DNA from: Bradyrhizobium diazoefficiens
Lineage (GTDB): Bacteria > Pseudomonadota > Alphaproteobacteria > Rhizobiales > Xanthobacteraceae
Direction of reading: 5' to 3'
Assembly: GCF_016612535.1 (NCBI RefSeq)
Contig: NZ_JAENXS010000001.1
Location: 3,001,501 to 3,065,500, forward strand
Length of the DNA stretch: 64,000 nucleotides
Part shown: piece after piece, positions 31,936 to 39,909 of the stretch
Numbering within the stretch: the first letter of the stretch is position 1
Layout of the letters: every line of letters starts with the position of its first letter
The notes under the pieces: model-generated
Databases searched by the model: none
The model's input: the letters and a program-made list of their open reading frames with translations, nothing else
What the model was told of the DNA's origin: nothing
Translations under genes and position numbers: made by a program

Positions 31936-32697
31936 TTAGTACCTCGCCACCACGGGGCCGCCCCAGCGGTAGTTCAGGCGAACGGTTGCGACATCGACGT
32001 CCTGACGGATCCGGTCAACCGTCGAGGCCAGGCCAGCGGCGTTCGTCAACGTCAAGGTATGGTCGCCCATGAACAAGTGGTCGTACTCAACGGCGACCGA
32101 CCAGTTCGGAGTGAACCCGTATTCTAGTCCGACTCCAGCGACGCCACCCCAGCGCGTGTCGCTAGCCGAGTCGAACACCGCACCCGTTGCAACTACGCGG
32201 TGTTCGTAACGATTATCGGTGACGGCCGCGCCGCCCTTTACGTAGAGCAGCACGTTGTTCCAAGTGTAACCAACTTGGCCGGTGAACAGACCAAAGCCGC
32301 GCACGCTGGTGCGTTGGGTCGCATCTCCGGGCACCAGGATGAACTGATCGCTCACACGCGAGCCGGTGAAATCAGCCCAGTTGCCCTGCGCTTCCAAGCC
32401 AAACACCCAGCTAGCGGCCTGCCAGCGATACCCGATCTGACCACCAACCGTGCCGCCGCTAACGTTGTTACAGCCCTCAGGTGCCACCGCTCCACCGGGC
32501 ACAAGAATGTCCCAGCAGCTGCGAGTCCAGCCGCCGCCGCCGTTCACGCCGAGGTAGAAGCCGCTCCAATTGTAAGCCGCAACTTCCATGGGCGGGGCCT
32601 TGGTGTAAGGACGTGCCGCGAGATCCGCAGCGTTAGCAGTTGCCGATGCCGCCAGCGCTGCAACCAGTCCAAGCGCACCAAACGCAAATTTCTTCAT
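31936..32697 (-). CDS. Outer-membrane beta-barrel protein (Omp25/Omp31-like)
   Basis: The protein has 253 residues from ATG 32697, preceded by GGGAG. The signal peptide MKKFAFGALGLVAALAASATANA has a clean AxA cleavage site. The mature N-terminus has the family mark YNWSGFYLGVNGGGGW. The body is alternating beta-strands (GGTVGGQIGYRWQ, VLYVKGGAAVTDN, GVGLEYGFTPNWSVAVEYDHLFMGDH) and ends VRLNYRWGGPVVARY. These small barrels are abundant surface proteins of Rhizobiales. A relative, truncated, lies 300 bp away on the other strand. Confidence 0.92.
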   Translation of the reverse strand: MKKFAFGALGLVAALAASATANAADLAARPYTKAPPMEVAAYNWSGFYLGVNGGGGWTRSCWDILVPGGAVAPEGCNNVSGGTVGGQIGYRWQAASWVFGLEAQGNWADFTGSRVSDQFILVPGDATQRTSVRGFGLFTGQVGYTWNNVLLYVKGGAAVTDNRYEHRVVATGAVFDSASDTRWGGVAGVGLEYGFTPNWSVAVEYDHLFMGDHTLTLTNAAGLASTVDRIRQDVDVATVRLNYRWGGPVVARY

Positions 32698-32996
32698 GTT
32701 AAATTCTCCCACCCGGGCCGCGAACGCCTTCGGACCTACCTGGAGTGTACGTGGAGTCACGCCCATTGGCTGTAGCGGTCAAGCCACACTCGCCAGCTCC
32801 CGGTCCTGACCTCAAGCGCGCTTGCAGGACTCATCCAGGTAGGAGTCAAAGCATGCTCCAATTGTCGCACTGGGAACGTTTCGCAGGTGGAACCGCCGGG
32901 ACAGATTGTTGCAACCCACACATCTGTATCAATCAGCTGTATCAATCAGCGCTCGTAATTACCCGGATCATGTTCTCCGCCGAGCATGGGGCACAA

Positions 32997-33443
32997 ATGA
33001 AAATATTTTTCGTTGCTGCAGCTATTTTGATCCCAACAGCTTCGTATGCAGCAGACATGGCGGTCAAAGCACCACCCCCGTCCGCGGTCTACAACTGGAC
33101 CGGTTTCTACATCGGCGGTTTCGTGGGCGGCACCGGTGCCGACCGCAACGCTTCGGCGAGTGAGCCCCTAAGCGCGGCTGGCCGCTATGACGGCCCGAAC
33201 CGTTTAGACACAAGTTACGGCCTTGGCAGCAGCTTCATTGGAGGCGGCACTGTCGGCTACAACTGGCAGAAGCATGGCAGTAATCTCGTGCTCGGTATCG
33301 AAGGCGAAGCCGGCTACATTCACTTGAGCGGGTCGAGGCAGGACGTCAACGCCGTTCTCAACGGCATTGGACTTCCCGACAGCGTCAACTCCACTCGATT
33401 GGGCGATGCCTATGGCGTGATCGCCGGCCGGGTGGACCGCTAA
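32997..33443 (+). pseudogene. Truncated outer-membrane beta-barrel gene
   Basis: An open frame of 148 codons runs from ATG 32997. It has a signal peptide (MKIFFVAAAILIPTASYA) and the Omp25/31 N-terminal mark YNWTGFYIGGFVGG. Four or five strands follow (GGTVGYNWQ, LVLGIEGEAGYIHLSG) and the frame ends abruptly in GVIAGRVDR. Family members are normally 230-290 residues and end in a strand with a terminal aromatic, so almost half the barrel is missing. The stop lies about 90 bp before the decayed NlpC/P60 fragment, so the truncation coincides with a rearrangement junction. Confidence 0.75.
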
Positions 33444-33537
33444 TCTCGGCATACAACGGAGCTACACTAACTCCGGTATGACCACCCCAATCCGTTGCCA
33501 CTCCCGTCCTCCTTACCAACAGATCCGGGCGTTCACG

Positions 33538-33765
33538 TCGCCTTCCGAGAGTAAAGCAGACGCGATGCCTTTTCGACGGCGCGGCTAGAGCGGCTTGATC
33601 GCCACGCCTTCACTTCCGGCCGCCTTGATCCGCGCAATGACCCGTTCGATGGCGCGATCATCGTTGCGCGTTGGCGTGGACCCATGGTGCTGCCGTCGCG
33701 GACGATGGCGACATGGCCTTTCCCGAAGATTAAATCGCCGCGCAGCAAGCGGTTTCGCTTACGCC
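33538..33765 (-). pseudogene. Decayed second copy of the NlpC/P60 gene 3' end
   Basis: Read on the minus strand, this gives RLLRGDLIFGKGHVAIVRDGST, then a frameshift and a short deletion, then AIERVIARIKAAGSEGVAIKPL and a stop (TAG at 33585-33587). The intact gene at 35356-36198 ends NLLRGDLIFWKGHVAIVRDGCT ... ARIKAAGSEIIAIKRL. Similarity continues about 45 bp beyond both stop codons (TCGCCTTCCG-GAGTAA...). The match therefore covers gene end plus flank, in the same orientation as the intact copy 1.8 kb away. Confidence 0.8.
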
Positions 33766-33781
33766 CGCTAATCGCATTGAT

Positions 33782-34012
33782 CTATGCGGCGCGTTCCTGG
33801 TCGGATCGTTGCTCGGCCGTGGTCGCTGTTTCTTCCAACTTCTTTTCGTAATTGCCCGCGAGCCTCTCAATACTATCCGCCCACATTCTCAGCATTGAGA
33901 CCTGAAAGCGGATCATCGGCTTCAACGCATTCATGCCGATTGCTGTCGCTGCGGCGACGCGCCTTTGCGGGTCGTTCGCGATACGGTTTGGAGTAGCGGT
34001 CTGGTCTGTCAT
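33782..34012 (-). CDS. Small phasin-like hypothetical protein
   Basis: The protein has 76 residues from ATG 34012, with AAGGAG upstream. The central amphipathic helix reads MIRFQVSMLRMWADSIERLAGNYEKKLEE, which resembles the coiled-coil part of phasin-type proteins. The ends are polar and low in complexity. It is too short for a normal phasin. It follows the 93-residue gene at a 32-bp gap, so they probably form a two-gene unit. Function is unknown. Confidence 0.65.
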   Translation of the reverse strand: MTDQTATPNRIANDPQRRVAAATAIGMNALKPMIRFQVSMLRMWADSIERLAGNYEKKLEETATTAEQRSDQERAA

Positions 34013-34044
34013 GGTTGCTCGCTCCTTCTGTGTTGGACCTAAAG

Positions 34045-34326
34045 TCACCTCTCGGGTTGTGAATTGCGTGCTTCCAAGCACTCGGCAAAAACTTGATCGG
34101 CCGCGAGTTGGGCACGTTGGTCGTCATGCAATTCATCCAGTTTCTTCAAGTAGGCGACCGCGGCCATTTGCATGAGATTGAAATCGTCTTCGCCGGTATC
34201 GCGAAGATTGGCGATGTAGCGGTAGAGGGCGAAACGCCTGTCGTCATTCTCGCTGACGCCGTTGTGGAGCAGCAAGTAGTTCCGCCAAGCGAACGCACAC
34301 GCGCCTTCTCTGGCTTGAGAACTCAT
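34045..34326 (-). CDS. Hypothetical protein, 93 residues
   Basis: It starts at ATG 34326, with GGGAGG 5 nt upstream, so translation is well supported. The sequence is largely helical (MSSQAREGACAFAWRNYLLL, NLMQMAAVAYLKKLDEL). It has no signal peptide or membrane segment and ends in a charged tail. I do not recognise the family. It shares an operon with the phasin-like gene inside the segment bracketed by the NlpC/P60 end duplication. Confidence 0.65.
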   Translation of the reverse strand: MSSQAREGACAFAWRNYLLLHNGVSENDDRRFALYRYIANLRDTGEDDFNLMQMAAVAYLKKLDELHDDQRAQLAADQVFAECLEARNSQPER

Positions 34327-34768
34327 GGGCACCTCCCAACTGCCAGAGAAAGACTGACGGCGCGTTTCGTTCCGCAAATCTCCGAGTTGTAACGTTGTTC
34401 CGTAGCTGCGCTGCGAGGTGCCTATCAGCTGGGGCGGGTTGCCTTTCGAGTGACGGGTTGCGCCAATGATCGTGCATGTGTTCCCATCGGGGAAACGGAC
34501 GAGACTTCAGGCTATCTGCGCTGGAGTGTCAAAGCCGGCTTCGCGCCAACGATCTTCCCCTTATTCCACGGTACGCGCTCGGCGAGGCCCCCATTGGAGC
34601 TTGGGACATCGGGTCATGGTGACTTCCTCAATTGATGAGGCCAGTCATTCTCGGGCGAGCAACCTTCTCAACCTACGTCCGCCTGCAAACAATTGAAAGT
34701 GAACTTTGCTTCAATTGGATCATCTGGAGGGACGAAAATGACCGATTGCGGCCATCACCAAACGCCGC
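34327..34768. other. 442-bp stretch without a confident gene
   Basis: It should contain the promoter of the two-gene unit on its left. Near the right end GGAGGG at 34726-34731 stands 6 nt before an ATG (34738) opening a 30-codon plus-strand frame (MTDCGHHQTPL...), which runs into the opposite-strand gene. I saw no sigma-54 or clear EcfG-type promoter. Confidence 0.35.
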
Positions 34769-35227
34769 TCATATGTCGCGCATCCGTCCCATCAGGTAAC
34801 TTCGCTCGACAGCATCCACCTCTAGGATGAGGAGCTGCTGTCGAATTAGTTCAGCATGCGCGACCACATCGTGCCAACCCGGGTCGTTCAGGATCGCGAG
34901 ATGGTCATAGTCATTCGTCGCTCTGTAGGAAACGAGCGCCTCGTGAAGTGAGGCCAATAACTCGAATTCTTTGGAGGTTAGATGTCCAAGGTCCGCCCCA
35001 AATTGGAGCTGATCGACGTCAGGATATGAGCAACAAAACTCTACGTACGACCAGTGCGGACTGCTGGTTGGCGGCGTGAGCCACGTTCGATGCTGGTACT
35101 CTATATCCGCGATCTCATAGACGGAGCCGAACCATTGGCGTCGAAAGTCTACCAACTCCTCAGAATTGATGCCTGCCAATTTCGATACCCCGCATCTACG
35201 TTCCATCCGCGCGACTGTCGTTAACAC
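34769..35227 (-). CDS. Hypothetical protein, up to 152 residues
   Basis: The frame opens at GTG 35227 with in-frame ATG 35206. Neither has a convincing ribosome site, so the start is uncertain. The protein is acidic and aromatic-rich (WLTPPTSSPHWSYVEFCCSYPDVD), with a helical second half ending ILEVDAVERSYLMGRMRDI. No signal or membrane segment is present. It has lower GC than the neighbouring NlpC/P60 gene. The family is not recognised. An immunity or toxin-antidote type role cannot be excluded but nothing shows it. Confidence 0.55.
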   Translation of the reverse strand: MLTTVARMERRCGVSKLAGINSEELVDFRRQWFGSVYEIADIEYQHRTWLTPPTSSPHWSYVEFCCSYPDVDQLQFGADLGHLTSKEFELLASLHEALVSYRATNDYDHLAILNDPGWHDVVAHAELIRQQLLILEVDAVERSYLMGRMRDI

Positions 35228-35355
35228 CAGATGGATTTCGTCACTTTATCAGACGGAGCTGGCGATGTCGCTTCGCCCAAAGCAGACACGGACCACGGCG
35301 CCTTCAATGTCGCCTTCCGGGAGTAAGGCAGATGCGACGCATTTCGACGACGCGG

Positions 35356-36198
35356 CTAGAGCCGCTTGATTGCGATGATCTCGCTGCCGGCCGCCTTGAT
35401 CCGCGCGATGGCCGGCTCGATCGGCTCGATCACCGTTGCCATGTGATGGGCGTTGGCATGAACTATCGTGCAGCCGTCGCGGACGATGGCGACATGGCCC
35501 TTCCAGAAGATCAGATCGCCGCGCAGCAAGTTGCTTCGCTTATGCGGCTCCAGCGCGCGACCGAGCCCAGCCTGTTGCATGTCGCTGTCGCGCGAGCAGC
35601 CGATGCCTGCGGCCGTCAGCGAGACCTGGACGAGGCCGGAGCAGTCGATGCCGAGGCTGCTCTTGCCGCCCCAGAGATAGGGCGTGCCGACGAAGCGCTC
35701 GGCGACCGCGACGTAGTCCGGCTCGCGATGGTCGAGCGTTGAGAGATGGGCTTTCGGCAGGAACAGACCTTCGCGCGTGACGGCAAAGCTGCTATCCTCG
35801 CGGGTGATCGTGAGCTTCGATCCCAGCGCCAGGGTGTCGGCCGGCGGCAGCTTGATCGACGGACCGGGAAAGGCAAGCGTCCGCAGCGCGCTGACCCTGT
35901 GTGTCGGTGCGGCCGCAGGCTTCGTCAGCGCGGCGTCCGGCAGCCAGCCAACATAGCCGTCGCCACCGAGCTGGCCCCAGGCCCAGCCCTCGCCGTTGCG
36001 GTCGTAGATCGTCACGCGCTCGCCGCGCAACGCTTCGGTCATCAGCATCGCGTTCGAGGACGGCTGCTCGCGGACCGGCGCGATCGGTGCGACCACCTCG
36101 AACTCCTCGCCGGTGACGAAGCGATCGGCCTTCACCTTGCCTTCGAGATATTTCGCGGCGAGGTCGCCCCGCGCCGCTGTCAGCCGCGGGTCATGCAT
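35356..36198 (-). CDS. NlpC/P60 family cell-wall peptidase with SH3 domain
   Basis: The protein has 280 residues. An N-terminal SH3-like region (about 40-150) includes WAWGQLGGDGYVGWLP and would bind the peptide stem. The C-terminal NlpC/P60 papain-like domain has catalytic Cys186 in GIDCSGLVQ and catalytic His near 233 in KGHVAIVRDG. YLWGGKSSLG precedes the Cys as usual. It most resembles YkfC-type gamma-D-glutamyl-diamino acid endopeptidases. It overlaps the end of the aminopeptidase gene by 8 bp, so the two are coupled and could recycle wall peptides. A decayed copy of its 3' end lies at 33538-33765. Confidence 0.93.
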   Translation of the reverse strand: MHDPRLTAARGDLAAKYLEGKVKADRFVTGEEFEVVAPIAPVREQPSSNAMLMTEALRGERVTIYDRNGEGWAWGQLGGDGYVGWLPDAALTKPAAAPTHRVSALRTLAFPGPSIKLPPADTLALGSKLTITREDSSFAVTREGLFLPKAHLSTLDHREPDYVAVAERFVGTPYLWGGKSSLGIDCSGLVQVSLTAAGIGCSRDSDMQQAGLGRALEPHKRSNLLRGDLIFWKGHVAIVRDGCTIVHANAHHMATVIEPIEPAIARIKAAGSEIIAIKRL

Positions 36199-37564
36199 AG
36201 CGTTCGCTCAGCAATGCGTAGATGGCGCGTGCGGCCTGGCACTCGCCACCCTCGGGACGCGCGGGTTTTGCCGACGGCGTCCAGCCATAGATGTCGACAT
36301 GCAACCAGCTTCTGGCCTGTTCGACGAAGCGTTGCAGGAATAGGGCGCAGGTGATCGAGCCGGCAAAGCCGCCGGACGGCGCGTTGGTGATGGTGGCGGT
36401 CTTGGAGTCCAGCCACGCATCGTAAGGCGGCCACAGCGGCATGCGCCACATCGGATCGTTCTCCTTCGCCGCGCAGCGCGCGACGTCGGCGGCAAGCGTC
36501 TCATCATTGGTGTAAAAGGGCGGTAAATCAGGTCCCAGCGCGACGCGCGCGGCGCCGGTTAGCGTGCCCAGATCGATCAGCAGCTCGGGCGTCTCCTCAT
36601 CGGCCAGCGCCAGCGCATCGGCGAGCACCAGACGGCCTTCCGCGTCGGTATTGCCGATCTCGACCGTGATGCCCTTGCGCGACGTAAAAATGTCGAGCGG
36701 GCGGAAGGCATTGCCGGCGACCGCGTTCTCCACCGCCGGAATCAGCACGCGCAGCCGCACCTTCAGCTTCGCGTCCATCACCATGCGCGCCAGCGCCAGC
36801 ACGTTGGCAGCGCCGCCCATGTCCTTTTTCATGATCAGCATGCCGCTCGACGGCTTCAGATCGAGCCCGCCGGTGTCGAAGCAGACGCCCTTGCCGACCA
36901 GCGTGACCTTGGGATGGGAGGGGTCGCCCCAGACGATGTCGATCAGCCGCGGCGCGCGGTCTGAGGCCATGCCGACGGCGTAGATCAGCGGAAAATTCGC
37001 CTTCAAATCCTCGCCGATGGTGTAGGTGAAGCTTGCGCCGAACTCGGCGGCAAGGTCTTGCGCGGCGGCCGCCAGCTCTGCCGGGCCCATGTCGTTCGAG
37101 GGCGTATTGATGAGATCGCGTGCCAGCATCGCGGCATCCGCCATGCGGTTGATTTCGACCGGGTCGACGCCCTCCGGCGGCACCAGCCGGACATTGGGGC
37201 TATCAGCCTTGCGGTAGCGCGCAAAACGGTAGCTGCCGAGCGCGAAGGCGAGGGCCGCCAGTCGTGCATCGTGCGGTGCATTGGCAAAGCGGTAGGTGCC
37301 CGGCGGCAGCAGGCCGGGCAGGGCGCCGGGCCGGAACGGATCACGCGATCTGGCGCCGTCGTCCTCAAGCCCGAACAGCACTTGCGCGATCGCGCCGTCG
37401 GGCGCGGGCAGCGCGAGATAGCCGCCTGGTTTGGCGGCGAAGGCGCTTGCCGTGGCGAACTGGCGCTGCGCCGGCGGCAGCGTCTCGGCGACCTGATCCC
37501 AGCTCGACTTCGTGACGAAGGTGATCGGGATGGCGGTCGAGGAGGTCGCGAAGACGGAAGGCAT
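36191..37564 (-). CDS. M17 leucyl aminopeptidase family protein
   Basis: This 457-residue di-zinc aminopeptidase has metal-binding and catalytic segments VGKGVCFDTGGLDLKPS (about 215-232), MKKDMGGAANVL and NTDAEGRLVLADALAL (about 310). LIDLGTLTGAARVALG follows. The length and short N-domain suit the PepB-like branch found in Rhizobiales. It removes N-terminal residues from peptides in the cytoplasm. It is the upstream gene of a pair with NlpC/P60. Confidence 0.93.
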   Translation of the reverse strand: MPSVFATSSTAIPITFVTKSSWDQVAETLPPAQRQFATASAFAAKPGGYLALPAPDGAIAQVLFGLEDDGARSRDPFRPGALPGLLPPGTYRFANAPHDARLAALAFALGSYRFARYRKADSPNVRLVPPEGVDPVEINRMADAAMLARDLINTPSNDMGPAELAAAAQDLAAEFGASFTYTIGEDLKANFPLIYAVGMASDRAPRLIDIVWGDPSHPKVTLVGKGVCFDTGGLDLKPSSGMLIMKKDMGGAANVLALARMVMDAKLKVRLRVLIPAVENAVAGNAFRPLDIFTSRKGITVEIGNTDAEGRLVLADALALADEETPELLIDLGTLTGAARVALGPDLPPFYTNDETLAADVARCAAKENDPMWRMPLWPPYDAWLDSKTATITNAPSGGFAGSITCALFLQRFVEQARSWLHVDIYGWTPSAKPARPEGGECQAARAIYALLSERYA

Positions 37565-37766
37565 TGGCGGGTCCGGCTCGTCAGATCAAACGGGTCATTC
37601 GGTCGGAGGAGACTTCGCAGAGATTTGTCGTGGCTGCAATCGGCTTTGCGGTCACCACGCAGTGAGCCGCTACTCGCAAGGAAGACGCCATGCTAGGTTC
37701 CGGCAGCTTTGGCCAGGCGCGCAGAGAACGCCGGTCATCGCAGACGAAGCGCCGGGAGGAATTGCA

Positions 37767-37970
37767 ATGGAATTTGTGTGGAGTGTGGTCACATTCATTG
37801 GCCAGGCCATCGAGGCGGTTTTTGGCTATGTCGAGCATCATCATTGGGTCTTCGCATTCCTTGCCGGCGGCTATGTCTTCTACCTCCACGACCGTTCGGT
37901 TCACGCGCGGTTCGATGCGCTCGACAAGCGCATCGATGAAATCCGCAAGCGTCTCGCCGTCGAATATTGA
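37767..37970 (+). CDS. Small single-span membrane protein
   Basis: The protein has 67 residues from ATG 37767, with GGGAGGA 7 nt upstream. Hydrophobic segments occur near residues 3-16 and 27-42 (WVFAFLAGGYVFYL). A short charged helix follows (FDALDKRIDEIRKRLAVEY) that could form a coiled coil on the cytoplasmic side. No family was recognised. The strong ribosome site and biased composition favour a real gene. Confidence 0.7.
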   Translation: MEFVWSVVTFIGQAIEAVFGYVEHHHWVFAFLAGGYVFYLHDRSVHARFDALDKRIDEIRKRLAVEY

Positions 37971-38329
37971 TCGGGCCGGGCGAAACATTGTGCGAGCTGA
38001 TCACGTATCTTCGTTGAGAACCCTGGAGCCCTTTCCGTTCCGATGGATCGCAACGGGGCTCTAGATTCTTGTTTTGACGCATTTTCATTACGCGAACCGG
38101 TATCCACTTCGCTGGAAGACGCTCTAGTTCACGAGAGCAATTGTTGCGGGGCTTTACTAGCGCCACGGTTGTGGCATTATTGGCGAATATTTTAAGTTGT
38201 GCGGTGCGCGTCTGCACGTATCGAGCGCAAGATCGCTGCTGGATTCGGTTGATGCCAATCTGAACCTCTTCGTTGAAGCCATTTCTCTCAATCGTTTGGC
38301 GACGCAGCATTCGCAATCAGCGGCGCAAC
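37971..38329. other. Intergenic region carrying a roughly 105-bp dispersed repeat
   Basis: The left half is the repeat described at 38024-38128. The remainder (38129-38329) is unremarkable, with AT-richer DNA near 38170-38200 (GGCGAATATTTTAAG) that may hold the phosphoesterase promoter. No gene was seen. Confidence 0.4.
38024..38128. repeat. Dispersed repeat of about 105 bp, copy 1
   Basis: Shared blocks with 50867-50969, in order: TTTCCGTTCCGAT, CGG-(A)ACGG, GCTC(T/C)AGAT, TTGTT(T)TGACGC, TTTTC-TTACGCGA-CCGGTAT, CACTTCGCT-GAA, ACGCTC(T/C)AG. It contains a short inverted repeat at its left end. It sits in an intergenic gap and is non-coding. Confidence 0.85.
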
Positions 38330-39838
38330 ATGGATAGATCGTTTGTCATTGCGCAGATATCCGACCTGCATCTGGACGGGTCAGGCCGGCTGCTTGCCAC
38401 GATCGAGACCCTCACCGGCGCGCTGCGCGAGCGGATGGCGGGCTTCGCGGATGTGTCCGACCGCATCCTGCTGATCACGGGCGACCTCGTGGACGACCCG
38501 ACACCGCGAGCGCTCGACGAAGCGCTCGCGGTCATCGCGTCGCTCCGGCAGACCGGCCTGTTCACCGATATCCAGGCGGTGGCCGGCAATCACGATGTCA
38601 AGCGTCCGAGCCAGCGCGGCGGCCGGCACGACGCCTACGATTATCTGCACCTGCCGCGGACCTCGAGGAGCATCTATTACCGCCAGGCCGGCCTCGACCT
38701 GGTGCTGCTCGATTCCAACAGTGCAAGCCTGACGACACTTGCCAGCGGCAATATCGACGAGCGGGCCTACAATGCGATGGTCGCGCATTCTGCCCGGCTG
38801 AGCGTCGAGCTCGCGGGCAGCATTGGCTCGGCCGGACGCGCCGATTATTCCGAGCCCGCGGAAAATCTGGTGCGTGTGCTGGCGCTGCATCATCATCCGC
38901 TGCCGCAGGCGACCGGCGAGGGCAAGCGGTTTCTCGGCGTCCCCGACGAGCCGCTGATGTATCTCGCCGCGCCGGCGACCTTTCTCGAAGCGGCCACCTC
39001 GCTCAACGTCAATCTGGTCCTGCACGGGCACCGGCATGTCGAGGGGCTCACCCGGTATTCGATCCCCGATCCCCGCGCGCCCCGGAGCGGCGGCGAGGAT
39101 TTCTGGCGCACGATCTATGTGCTCTCCTGTCCGTCGTCCACCGGGCAGGGGGGCGACGCCGCCGGCTTCAACATCATCCATTTCGGCCCGACCTCTGATG
39201 CCGAGCGGCCCGAATATGGGTTCGCAATCGCGCGCTATTCGCGGCCGCGCAACGATGGCGGCTTCAGGCCGCTCGATTCGAATCTGCCGGATGGACTCAT
39301 CAGCCTCCCGGTGGGGCGAGATTTGTCCCGCGATCCTGCCGTCCAGTCGGCGATCGAGATCGCCTCATGCGCGTCGCTGAAGCGAGATCAGGTCCTGCGG
39401 CTCGTCCGTCGGCTGCTGTCGCGCCGCGCATTCTACGATGACAGCGGGCAGAGCTGGGCGGACAATCTCTACAGCTATCTCGTCACCTCTCATGCCTGGG
39501 CCGATCTCGACGGCAGATTCGCAAGGTCGGCACAGTGGCCCGACGCCGCGGCACTGGCAGAAGTGAGGGCGCTGCTTCGCCAGCTGATCGGACAATCCTC
39601 CCAAATGCTGGGCATCGACCGCGCCACGCTCGACGAACTTCGTGCCGATCGCCTGGTCAATCGTGACGATCTCCTGCGTCGATGGCCAATGCCGCCGTGT
39701 GACGGCGACGATGTTCAGGGGCGGGTGCGACAGCGGCTGCAATTGCTGCGGGACCTGAACGATCAGGTGAAGCTGCTCGGCCTCGATCTAGGCCTGGGCG
39801 GCGCGATATCGCCGGAAGGCCGCGGACTCCCGCGTTAA
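38330..39838 (+). CDS. Calcineurin-like metallophosphoesterase
   Basis: The protein has 502 residues from ATG 38330. All dimetal motifs are present in the first half: ISDLHLD (about 10), GDLVDD (about 48), GNHD (about 85), LHHHPLP (about 185), and GHRHVEG (about 230). It is therefore probably an active phosphodiesterase or phosphatase. After about residue 290 there is a further 200-residue region, largely helical (VQSAIEIASCASLKRDQVLRL, VKLLGLDLGL), that I do not recognise. No signal peptide is seen. The substrate could be a cyclic nucleotide or another phosphodiester. Context does not help. Confidence 0.88.
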   Translation: MDRSFVIAQISDLHLDGSGRLLATIETLTGALRERMAGFADVSDRILLITGDLVDDPTPRALDEALAVIASLRQTGLFTDIQAVAGNHDVKRPSQRGGRHDAYDYLHLPRTSRSIYYRQAGLDLVLLDSNSASLTTLASGNIDERAYNAMVAHSARLSVELAGSIGSAGRADYSEPAENLVRVLALHHHPLPQATGEGKRFLGVPDEPLMYLAAPATFLEAATSLNVNLVLHGHRHVEGLTRYSIPDPRAPRSGGEDFWRTIYVLSCPSSTGQGGDAAGFNIIHFGPTSDAERPEYGFAIARYSRPRNDGGFRPLDSNLPDGLISLPVGRDLSRDPAVQSAIEIASCASLKRDQVLRLVRRLLSRRAFYDDSGQSWADNLYSYLVTSHAWADLDGRFARSAQWPDAAALAEVRALLRQLIGQSSQMLGIDRATLDELRADRLVNRDDLLRRWPMPPCDGDDVQGRVRQRLQLLRDLNDQVKLLGLDLGLGGAISPEGRGLPR

Positions 39839-39856
39839 CCGGCCATTAGGGTTAAC
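39834..39856. promoter_or_regulatory. Inverted repeat GTTAACC-N9-GGTTAAC upstream of tadD
   Basis: Two 7-bp arms overlap the phosphoesterase stop codon and lie about 55 bp upstream of the tadD ATG. The left arm also reads TTAA-N7-TTAG, close to the CtrA half-site pair TTAA-N7-TTAA that controls pilus genes in Caulobacter. The assignment is tentative. Confidence 0.35.
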
Positions 39857-39909
39857 AGTCTATTGCTGGCGCGTTCGGCTCGATCAATCGGCTCGAGAGT
39901 CAAAGCGTC

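Noticed and set aside
34327..34480. Possible EcfG (GGAAC-N16/17-GTT) promoter for the phasin-like unit
   Set aside because: Two GGAAC motifs occur on the minus strand, but neither has the -10 element at the required spacing.
34738..34830. 30-codon plus-strand ORF with GGAGGG at correct spacing
   Set aside because: Overlaps the opposite-strand hypothetical gene, very short, no recognisable feature. Kept only as a note in the intergenic entry.
28700..35355. Integrase, transposase or tRNA attachment site for the low-GC stretch
   Set aside because: No integrase or transposase frame, IS ends or tRNA gene was found. Only the duplicated NlpC/P60 gene end marks a boundary.
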